NCBI GenBank assembly: GCA_000151295.1
Contig: GG745357.1
Coordinates: forward strand, 427,522-441,781
Reading direction: 5' to 3'
Length of the DNA stretch: 14,260 bases
From: Allomyces macrogynus ATCC 38327
Lineage: Eukaryota; Blastocladiomycota; Blastocladiomycetes; Blastocladiales; Blastocladiaceae
This document shows positions 1 through 10,100 of the stretch, piece after piece. Positions within the stretch are counted from its first letter, which is position 1, and every line of letters begins with the position of its first letter. The notes below the pieces were generated by a model. It did no database searches. It was not told where the DNA came from and saw only the letters and a program-made list of their open reading frames with translations. The position numbers were made by a program, and so were the translations under genes.

Positions 1-272
1 ATTCCCGCTAGCCGACTTCGTCTGGGGCCTTCTTCGTCTCTGATCCGCCTTCTTCGTCAACCGAGTCAGTGATACTGGGTACGTCGTGTCCCTCCTGCCA
101 GCCCCTCCCTTTACTCCCTTCCCTCCTGTGCCCGCGGTACGGCACGGACCTCGCGGCTAGCCACCATCGTGCCGGTTCCCTTCCGCGAGCACGTACGCAG
201 ACGCTGTCCCCTCCGTTCTTTCCTGCGGCTCTTCCGCAGTCCGGAAACTTCATGAGCAGCACGGCCCTGCCG

Positions 273-296
273 GTGCGTGCGCGTGCGTGCGTGCGT
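273..296. repeat. GTGC microsatellite, imperfect
   Basis: A short run of GTGC/GCGT units in the upstream region of the giant gene. Similar GCGCGTGCGTGTGC runs occur after its stop codon (around 11038-11052), so this seems to be a common low-complexity element in this genome. No function can be assigned. Confidence 0.75.
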
Positions 297-456
297 CGCG
301 CGAGAATGGAAGAGGACGGTCACGGTGGTCGGTGGCTTTTGCGCGCGTTCCACGAGCAGGAGTTGAAAACTGGCCCCTTTCGCGAACTTTGCGAAACCTG
401 GCGGCCCCGGCCAGGAGCAGGTGTGGTTCGCAACCAAAGTCGGATTTGGGGGTGCC

Positions 457-522
457 GAAACCGAGATTGCGCGCGTGTCGTACGGGGGCGACACCGAGAA
501 ACCGAGCATCCAGTTCGGTTTC
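457..522. promoter_or_regulatory. Cluster of GAAACCGA elements, two direct and one inverted copy
   Basis: GAAACCGAG occurs at 457-465 and 498-506, and the reverse complement TCGGTTTC at 515-522. The second and third copies can form a perfect 8-bp stem with a 9-nt loop. A separate perfect 6-bp inverted repeat (GTGTCG at 475-480, CGACAC at 489-494) lies between the direct copies. The arrangement suggests transcription factor sites for the downstream gene, about 350 nt upstream of its TATA element. No known factor is claimed. Confidence 0.4.
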
Positions 523-822
523 AGGTTGGTGCGCACAAGCCACGGGGCCCGGCACCAGGCTGGCGGCGTTGACGCCGCGGGTTCGCATCCCGCATCCTGG
601 GTCCTCCTGCGAAGCACACTTTCGCCCTTTGTGACACATGGCACAGCGCCGGCCTGAACCCTGCACGAATGCACTCCCACTGTTGCCTTTCGCTTCCCCT
701 TCCCGACCGCCGCTGGCGTGCGCGGCCTGCTCGTCCATCCCCGCCATGCCCGGCCGATCCGCACGCGCCCACGTCCTGCCGGCCGCGGGCGTTCACTGCA
801 CCGCGGCACCGGCGCACATGCG

Positions 823-826
<4 letters not shown>

Positions 827-853
<27 letters not shown>
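827..853 (+). repeat. CT microsatellite (27 nt) upstream of the TATA element
   Basis: An uninterrupted run of CT dinucleotides, 13.5 units, sits just upstream of the TATA-like element. Pyrimidine tracts are common in fungal promoters, and GA/CT runs can be nucleosome-excluding or factor-binding, so it may belong to the promoter. It could also be a simple neutral microsatellite. Confidence 0.9.
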
Positions 854-869
854 ATTGATCGCCGACTTG

Positions 870-875
870 TATATA
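870..875 (+). promoter_or_regulatory. TATA-like element of the giant gene
   Basis: TATATA stands out in otherwise GC-rich DNA. It lies 17 nt downstream of a CT tract and 284 nt upstream of the start codon. The whole stretch from it to 1154 contains no ATG on this strand, as expected of a transcribed leader. The leader is C-rich and contains a duplicated CGATAGAC near 1091-1106. The transcription start has not been located. Confidence 0.5.
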
Positions 876-1153
876 CTTATCGCTCACCTCGCGATCCTTC
901 CCCCTCTCCTCTGCCGTCCACCACCAGTGGCTCGAGTCGGAGTCGTTGCGTCGTGCGCACTCCACCCGCTTGCGCCGCGCCGGTCGCTCGTCGTTGGTCC
1001 CCTCCACTAAGCTACCTGATTCACCGACCACGACCCACCGACCAGCCGCGAACCCGTCGACGACGTGATCTCGCGCGCCCAGCGCACCCCCGATAGACCG
1101 ATAGACGACTCGCATCCGCGCGCCGACCTGCGCGTGCGTCCAGTGACCACGTC

Positions 1154-4100
1154 ATGCCGTCACCATTATCACAACCCGTCCTGGGTGCGGCCCCGACCGG
1201 GCAGCAGCCCACGCTCGTGTCGGCCTTCACGTCTGCACCCGTTGCGCACGCGGCCGAGGCCGACAATTACCTCGCGTCGACCGCAGGCCAGGACACGAGC
1301 ATGCCGCCGACCCCACCTGCCGCGGCCTACATTCTGCACGATTACTCTGACGCGACCGTCGCGCCCGATCCGGCCGACCTCAATGATCGCGGCGACATTG
1401 TCAAGGCCAAGGTCCGCGGCAGCACCGACGACGACCACGCTTTAGCGCCGGAACCGACGGGCATTCGCAAGCTGTTGCGCACGCGTCGGCGGAAAGTGGC
1501 CGCGTGCTGTGTCGTGTTCGTGCTGCTGCTCTTGATCTTCCTGGCCATTGCGTACTGGGTCATCTTGCCCAAGATTGTGCGCAACAAGTTTGCTGCGTCG
1601 GAGATTATCATGTACCCGGATTCGGTCGATGTCGACTTGTACGCGTCGAGCCCGCAGCTGCACGTCAAGATGGATTCGAGCTTGTATGTCGTTGGCACGG
1701 TACGTTTGTTTTTCTCCATCGAATTTTGCCGAATTGACGCGGTGGAGAAGATTGATCTGACCATGATGAACCCCTTGCCGCCCACAGGACATGGAGATCA
1801 AGTTCGACCCGGAGACGTGGATCGTCAAGACGGGCGACGGCGTCAACTTGATCGACGAGCTGCCGATGCCGGCCAAGATCACCTACCCTGACAAGCGCTA
1901 CGATATGAAAATGGACTCGAACGTCAAGCTCGGCAACCTCGACCAGGTGGGCCGGCTGCTGCGCGAGCTGTCGTCGTCCGAGGGCATTTCCAATGACATT
2001 GGCAACATCGAGATTCACACCAAGATGGGCGTCACGGTCTTTGGCATGCACTTGTACGGACCCGACTCGATCGCAGCCGTCAAGAAGTACGACCTGCGCG
2101 GCTTGTCGTTTGCCAAGATCTTTGACAACATGGTCGACCCAAAGAAGACGCTGCCGGGGTGTACGTTGTTTATTGTCCCTTGTGACAGGTACCGCTGCAG
2201 TTGTTTGAGCATTTTCTGACTGACCTGTTTCTGCTCTGAGCCCAGACCTCGGCCAGCCGGCTTCAAAGGACCCGACGCTCGAAAAGTACCCGCGGCCGAA
2301 ACCGCGCGAGACCGGTCCGATTGTCGTCAAGTCGATTGGCATGACGACGACCGACAAGGGTTTCACGGTCACGGCCGATATCGACTACGACTCGGCGCTG
2401 CCGTTCCAGGTGAGCCTGCCGGGCCTCTCGACGGAGATCCACCTCTATGACACGCCCGTGCTGCGCATCGGCGTGCGCGACTTGGACCTCAAGCGCGGCG
2501 CCGCCAACATGAAGCCGAGTCTTGACATTGAGCTTCTTTCGACCGACTATGCCAAGATTGGCCAGCTGCTCAAAGACGCCATTTTCGAGTACCTCGACAA
2601 GGGCTCGTTCCCGGTCGCGATCAAGGGCCCGCTGCAGCTGCAGGCGCGCGAGTCCAAGGACTCGAGCAAGGTCGTGACCGCGGACTGGATGGCGCAAATG
2701 ACCAAGCCGCTCGCCGTCAGCATTCCGCCGGCCCTCTTCGCTAAGCTCGCGGGCGACGCGGCCAGCGACAACAGCACATTTAATATTTCGGCGGGCGGGC
2801 TCGACGTCAAGGTCGGCCTGACCATGGACGCGGAAAAGATTACCGTGCCGATCAACGTGACGCTACCAAAATCGCTGAAACTGCCGCCGCTCAAGCTCGA
2901 CTACGACCTCGGCGTCGGTATCTACACGGACAACACCAAGTTCCTCGGGATCACGCTGACGAATGTCGATTTGGCCGCGCCCGCATCGGACGCGGTTGGC
3001 AACAAGCTGACGGCAACGCTCGTGCTCACGCCCGAGAATAAGGACATGGCGCCGGCCAAGGCCGTGGCCAAGCTCGTTGAAGACGTGCTCTACTCGTCCT
3101 CGGTCGCTCAAATTGTCGTCAAGGACATCGCTGTGATCCCGCACAAGGGCGTCGACGACTGCAAATGGTGCAAGGAGCTCTTCTCGAAACTCGACGTGCC
3201 CGTCCCAATCCAGCCGATTCCGCTGAAGGACACGCTCAAGAAACTCGTCTCGGCACCGGCCTCGAACACGACCAGCTCGGCGTCGGGGATCAAGCTGGAA
3301 AAGCTCGACATCAAGCAGGAAATGGACTCGCCGGCGCTCACCATCACGGCCGACTTGAACGTGGGCTCGTCGCTCAGCATGATCTCGCAGGCCGTAATTC
3401 CGTTTGCCAAAATCGACTTGCAGATCGACGACAGTACGCTCATCAGCGTGTCATTGCCCAAGGGCGTGACGATCAACGGCGACTCGGCGAAACTACAGGT
3501 CGTGGTCAAGGCCACGTTTGGCACGGACGGCGACATTCAGTCCAAGGTGGCCACGCTCGTGTCGCGGTTCCTCGGCACGGCCGACGGCGCGTCGAAGCTG
3601 GCCATCACGGGTATTCAAATCGGCGTGCCCGACAAGCCGTTCCGCACATTTGAGCTCATCAACGTGCACGTCACGACCGACGACGTCAAGGAACTCATGG
3701 CGGCGATGCCCGCATCGAGCGGGTCCGGGCTCAACCTGCCGGCGGGGCTCCTCAAGCCGACCTACGTGGATGTGGCCATGACCGACAAGAACACGATCAT
3801 GGCGGCCGCGGGGATCACCTACACGAACCCGTTCCCGGTTTCGGTCTCAATTGGGTCGCTGTCGCTGTCGGCACTGCTCAATGACCAGATGCTCGTCGGG
3901 CTGACGCTGCCGCCGATTGCCATTGAGGCCTCGGGCACGCACTCGATGGAGCTCAAGGAGATCAAGCTCGCGCTCGGCACGTCCGACGCGCTGCCGCAGA
4001 TCATTGCCGATATCGTGACCAAGGTCCTGGCCAAGCAGAGCTTGTCCGGCTTTTCCGTCGGTGTCACGGGGATCACGCTCGGCGCGACGAAGCCCGACGC

Positions 4101-7100
4101 GAGCATCACGACTTTTGCCAAGGTCAAGGTCACGCAGGATCTCGGTAAGCTCATGGAGACGCTGTCCAAGTCGTCGGGGTCGTCGAGCTTGATTGACACG
4201 TCGGCGATTCTGCCGAGCCCGCTCACGCTGCCCACGCCCAAGCTCGCCAACGCATCGATTGCGACCAAGGCGGGCGCGACGCTTGCGATTGGTGCAGCGC
4301 TCGACTTGACGAACCCGACGGGGATCGCGATCAAGATTCCGTACATTCAGCTGTCGGTCGGGATCGATGGGACTGAGCTCGTGGGAATCACCATTTCGGG
4401 TCTCGACCTGAAGCGCGGCGCTGGCCGGCTCTCACTCGATATTGGCCTGCATTTCAACAACGACGACGGTCTGCAGACGCGCGTCGCCAAGGCCGTCGGC
4501 CAGGTCCTGGCCGGCCAGAACGTCGAGGGCAACCTGACGGTGGGCGGCATCTACCTCGGCGTTGCGCCCAAGGAAACGACGGCGCTCCTGTCCAAGGTGG
4601 TCATCACGGTTCCGCTGTCGACGATCGCTGGGCTCGTGGGCAACCTCGGCGCAGGTAACAACCCGAACGCTCCGTCGCCGCTGTCGGGCTTGCTCTCGGG
4701 AACCGACTTGAAGCCGTCGTTCAAGAACATTCGCGTGGCGACGCTCGACGGGTCGCGCGTGCAGGTCGGCGTCTCGGCATCGTTCAACTTCCCGCTGCCC
4801 GTGTCAATCGACATTGGGTACCTCGCCCTGCAACTGCGCGTCTCGGGCGCGCCGCTCGTGGGCGTGTCCGTGTCCGGGCTCAAGGTGAACGGCGGCGCGC
4901 AGAACACGCTCGACGTGAACATCATGCTCGACTTCTTCTCGGGCATGGACACGCAAGTCGCGGTGCGCAAGCTCGTGCAGGAGGTGCTTTACGCCAAGCA
5001 GTGGACCTCGACGGTCGGCGTCAGCAGTCTGGTGCTGGGTGTCGACGAAAAGGACACGATCCGCACCTTCTCCAAGGTCACGATTGACTTGCCGCTGACC
5101 ACGTTCCTGAGTCCCGGGTCGATTGCGCTGCCGTCGCTCGGCGGTGGGTCGTCGTCTTCGTCGCTGCTCTCGATGCTCAAGGACCTGCGCGTGGAAGTCA
5201 TGACGGGCAAGCGCATCAACATCAAGACGACGCTCGGCGTGTCTCTTCCGCTGTCGCTCGATATCGGGTTTGTCTCGTTCAACCTTGCGTTTGACCGCAT
5301 GACCCTCGCCAAGGTGTCGATCAATGGCATCAAGACGGCGTCTGACAAGCCCGACATTTCACTCGACGTCGACCTGTTTATCCAAGACCCGCCGGAGCTG
5401 CAGGCCGACTTGGCGCGGTTCGCCAAGGACGTCATGACCAAGAAGGCCGACCTCAACTACTTTGTCGGCATTGGCGCGCTGCGGTTCGGCAAGGACCCAG
5501 CCAAGCCCATCGAAACGTTTGCGCTGGTCCAGATCGACCTCCCGCTATCGGCACTCGGCATTACAGGCGCGTCGCTCGGCGGAATGATGTCGTCGGGTGG
5601 GAGCAGTCTGCCCATCAAGTTTGGCGGCGTCAAGGACATTAAGGTCGCGACGCAGCCGGGCGACCGCGTGTCGGTCGATCTCGTCGCGAACCTCGAGCTG
5701 CCGTTTAAGGTCACACTGATCATTCCCTACATTTCGCTGCGGCTCAAGATCGACGACTTGCAGATTCTCACAGTCGAGTCGGGCATCAAGCTTGCGCCCG
5801 ACACCAAGGACCTGGCCGTGTCGGTCTCGCTCGCGTTTGACGACAATGACGCGACGCAGACCAAGGTCGCGCAGCTCGTCGACCAGGTGCTCAACGGCAA
5901 GGCCGCGCAGGTCGCGTCGCAGCTGATTGTCACGGGCATCGAGATTGGCGCCAACCGCGACGATAAGATTATGCTCCTCTCGCAGATCCAGATTGCGTTG
6001 CCGCTCAAGGACCTGCTCGCGTCGGCGGGTGGGCTCTCGCTCGGTGGGCTCACGACCACGACCAACGGTACGGCGGCCATCGTGCCCAAGCTCATCAAGG
6101 TCGAGGCCAAGTCGGGCGCGATTGTCGAGATTGGGCTGCAGGCCGACCTCGGCTTCTCGTTCCCGATCGACGTCGACATTGGCTACATTCAGGCCGCGAT
6201 TGGGCTCAACGGCAATGCCATGGTCGTGCTGTCGGTGAATGGCATCCGCATCAACCCCAAGAGCAAGGACCTGTCGATTACGGTCGTGGCCAAGTTCCAG
6301 GATTCGGACCAGCTCGCCACGGACCTGTCGGCGACGATTGGCGCCGTTTTGCGCACGTTTGCCGGCGAGAAGAACGTGGATATTCCCGGCAAGCTCACGG
6401 TCGGCGGCCTGCTGTTTGGCGTCAGCGACAAGGACAACATTGCGCTCCTGTCCAAGACGACGCTCGGCATGGACGTCAAGGACCTCTTGGCCAAGCTGCC
6501 CACAAGTGGTACGTCGTCGCTCCCGATCAAGTTCAATGGCTTGTCGAACATTACGCTCGCGACGCTCCCGGGCGACGTAATCCACGCCGGTCTCGTGGCC
6601 AATGTCGGTTTGCCGCTCAAGCTCGACGTGTCGATTCCGTACATTGGCGTCGGCGTTGCGCTCGACCGGACGGCGCTTGCCAAGATTGCCGTGGGCGGCC
6701 TGCGCATCAAGCCTGACTCGAACGACATTGCGCTCAGCATCGACATTCAGTTCATCGACAACGACGCGACGCAGACCAAAGTCGCCGAGGTTGTCAAGGC
6801 CATTCTCTTCTCCAAGGACCCGGTCACGACCATGGCGGTTGTCACGGGCTTTGAGTTTGGTGTCTCGCCGCAGGACCGCGTCACGACGTTCTCCAAGGTC
6901 GTCGCTGGAGCCAAGGTGGCCGATATCGTCACCATGGTCAAGGGACAGTTGGGCGGCTCGTCCAGCTCGAGTGGGTCGTCGCTCATTGCCGGAATCTCGG
7001 ACGTGGACATTGCCGTGCAGGCCGGTAGCAAGATGTCGCTGAGTCTCGCGCTCGCGCTCAACCAGTCGATCCCGGCCGATATCAACATTGGGTTTGTCGG

Positions 7101-10100
7101 CGCGACGCTCGGTCTCAACGGCAACGACATGGTTTCGTTTGCCGTCGATGGCATCAAGGCGACGCCCGCGACCAAGAAGCTGGCGATCAAGGTCTCGGCC
7201 GAGTTTTTCGCGTCGCAAGCGCTCGGCAACGATCTGCGCACGCTCGTCCTCGCTGTGCTGCAAAAGAAGGAGGTGACCGGGTTCCTGTCGGTCTCGCGCA
7301 TTGTCTTTGGCGCCAAGCCCGACGACAACATTGCCCTCTTCTCGCGCGCCATGATTGCGGTACCCATCAAGGACCTTGCCATGGCGACGGCCGGTGGCTC
7401 GGCGTCGTCGCTGCCGATGCCCAAGATCAAGGGCTTCAAGGACCTCAAGGTGATTGCGCGCCCTGGCGATGTGATCGACTCGTCGTTCAAGCTCGGTCTC
7501 GAGTTGCCGTTCAACGTGTCGCTGTCGGCGCCGTTCATTGGCCTCGGTCTCGCCGTTGACAAGACGCCGATTGTCAAGGTTGGCGTGCAGGGCGTCGTGA
7601 TTTCACCGACGCAGCAGGACCTGTCGCTCGGCGTGCGCATTCAGGTCGTCGACACGCCCGAGGCACAAGCCCTCGTGGCCGCGCTCGTCAAGTCGGTGCT
7701 GTTTGACAAGAATCCTGTCACCAACATTCTCATGATCGCGGGCATTCAGATTGGCATGTCGCCGACCGACGTGATCAAGACGTTCGAGGCCGTCGTAATC
7801 CCGATTCCGCTGCAGGATCTGCTGAAGGACCTGCCCGCGTCGCTGCCTGGTGCCGGTGGTAACAGCACGCTCTCACTGCCGCCTATCAGCGCCAAAAACG
7901 TGTCGCTCGACGTGCAGGCCGGTGGTCTCATTGATGTCAAGCTGGTCGCTGTCCTCACCAACCTGACGTTCCCGGCTGAGATTGACATTGGGTATACGTC
8001 GCTCACGTTCGGTCTCAACCAGAACCGGCTCGTGACCGTGGCCATTGACGGGCTCAAAGTCGCACCGACGACCAAGGAGCTTGGGCTACACCTGACGTTG
8101 CAGTTCCACGACTCGGATGCCGTTGCCGCAGACATTGCCGCGCTCTTCACGGCTGTCTTCAACAAGCGCGAAGTCACGGGCTTTGCCACGCTCTCAGGCA
8201 TTGTGTTTGGTGCGTCGCGCGACGACAACATTGCGCTGCTGTCCAAGGCTGTGGTCGCGATTCCGCTGTCGACGTTCTCGAAGCAGCTGGCCGCGATTCC
8301 CGACGCGATTGGCGGCATCATGGCCGGCGTGGGCAAAAACCCGCTGCCCGTCAAGCTCAAGTCGGTCAACTTCAAGGCCTTGCCGGGTGCCATCTTCGAT
8401 GTAGCGACGCAGCTCGACCTGGCCATCCAGATCCCGTTGTCGGTCAACATGGGTTTCTTCAACCTCGACATTCAGCTCGGCCCGCTCAAGGCTCTGTCGC
8501 TGCAGGTGAGCGGCGTCAAGGTCACCCCCGACACCAAGGAGCTGTCGCTGGCGCTGCGCGTCCAGATTTACGACACGCCGCAGCTTGCCGACGTGTTGGC
8601 CAAGGTCACTGGCGACATTGCCGGTGGCAACCTCAACCAGGTGATTGTGCTCACGGGCGTCAAGCTCGGCCTGAACGCCGACGACAACATCAAGGCACTT
8701 TCCAAGGTCGCGCTGCCGTTCAACCTCGAGCCGCTCCTCAAGAGCGCCATGGGTCAGCTGCCCGCTGCGGGTGGCAACTCGACGTCGTCGGGCGGTATTC
8801 TGGACGCGATCAAGCCGCAGGTGACCGAGGTCAAGCTCGTCACGCTGCCGCAGCGCATTATTTCGCTCACGGCCAAGGCTTCCTTCTCGAACCCGCTGCC
8901 GTTCAATGCCGACCTAGGATTCTTGGCCGTCGGTGTGGGTGTGGACGGCGAGCGGATTGCCGATGTGCGCGTGCGCGGGTTCACCATGGCTCCGGGCAAC
9001 AATGGCATCAACCTCGACCTGTCGATCCAGCTGAGTCAGGGCAACGCCGATGTGGTCGGCGGCGCCGTCATGGACCTGTTGCGCGGCGACTTCAAGGACC
9101 ACCGCGTGTCGGTTCTCGGGCTCGAGCTCGGCGCATCCGAGTCGGACCACGTGCGCGCGCTGAGCAAGTCGCGCATCGACGTGCCATTCAAGGCGCTTAC
9201 GACGCCCGAGGCCATTGCCAAGCTGCGCGAGTCGCTCCCAGCCATGCTTGCGGGCGCTAGCGGTAACCTGCCCGTGCAGTTCTCGGACATCAAGCTCAAC
9301 GCGCAGTCGCCAGGCAAGTTTATTGTCACGTTTGCCGGCGCGTTCACGAACTCGACCAGTGTCACGGCCGACGTTGGGTTCCTGCAGCTCGCGGTCGCGA
9401 TTGGGCCCAAGCCCGACGCGATGCCGTCGCCGCCGCTCGTAGCGATCCAGCTACGTGGGGTCAAGGTGGAGAAGAACCAGCTGTCGGGCATGATTGTGCT
9501 CGTGCCGTTTGACACGGACGGGAACCAGGCCATCGTCGCGGGTCTCGTGCAAGCCATCATGGCCGGTGCAAAGGAAGTACCCGATTTCACGGCGTTTGCC
9601 GGGGGGTTCGTGGTCGGGTCCGACGACAAGGACAAGTCGGAGATTCTGTCCAAGACGGCCTTGGCCGTGCCCGTGCGCGCGATCCTCAAGCCGTCGTCGG
9701 GCGGGTCGTCGAGCGGTTCCGGCCTGGCCCTGCCGCAGTTCAACGTGACCAACGTGGCCGTCGAGTTTGTCGACAAGTACACGGTGCGCGCCGGTGCGCG
9801 CATTGCCGTGACCAACCAGACGCCGCTGTCGGCCGCGATTGGCTTCGTCTCGGCCGACGCGGCCGTCAACGGGCTCCTGTTTGCTAACATTGCAACGGAG
9901 AAGCCCGTTGTGATTGCCAAGGGGAACAATGCCATGGACGTGTCGGTGCTGGTCGCGTTCAACAAGGACGCGGCGCTCGAGGACGCGATTGCCAACTTGG
10001 TCAAGGCTGTTCTCGCGGGTCAGCTCAAGGGGATCGAGTTGGGCGTGACGCACCTGCTCTTGGGTGCCGACCGCGCGTCGGCGACCAAGCTCTTCTCGCA

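Larger units (their letters stand above)
1..869. other. Upstream intergenic region, no protein gene supported
   Basis: GC-rich, pyrimidine-biased DNA. The open frames here on both strands are of the kind expected from few A/T-rich stop codons in such DNA: rich in Arg, Ala and Pro, without recognisable domains or conserved blocks. A short direct repeat (CGCCTTCTTCGTC or close variant) occurs around 28-59. The region contains the GTGC run, the GAAACCGA cluster and the CT tract described separately. It probably carries the promoter of the giant gene and possibly the end of a neighbour to the left, which cannot be recognised. Confidence 0.5.

Noticed and set aside
521..601. tRNA-like 3' half: GCGGG-TTCGCAT-CCCGC with a following stretch that pairs 6 of 7 bases with 521-527
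   Set aside because: The T-arm and partial acceptor are suggestive, but the near-invariant A of the T loop is C, there is no acceptable D arm or anticodon arm, and no T run follows. It is at best a decayed or chance match; a tRNAscan-SE run would settle it.
111..809. Overlapping long open frames on both strands upstream of the giant gene
   Set aside because: The DNA is GC-rich so stops are rare. The translations are Arg/Ala/Pro-rich without domains, they overlap each other in several frames, and they run through likely promoter sequence.
5545..7263. A 572-codon open frame on the minus strand, opposite the repeat array
   Set aside because: It is antisense to a well-supported coding exon with strong codon bias. 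Its translation is Arg/Asp/Glu/Leu-rich low-complexity sequence that mirrors the repeat codons. Long antisense frames are expected opposite GC-rich genes. Several shorter frames at 3819-4346, 6747-7640, 7746-8471 and 9036-10004 are rejected for the same reason.
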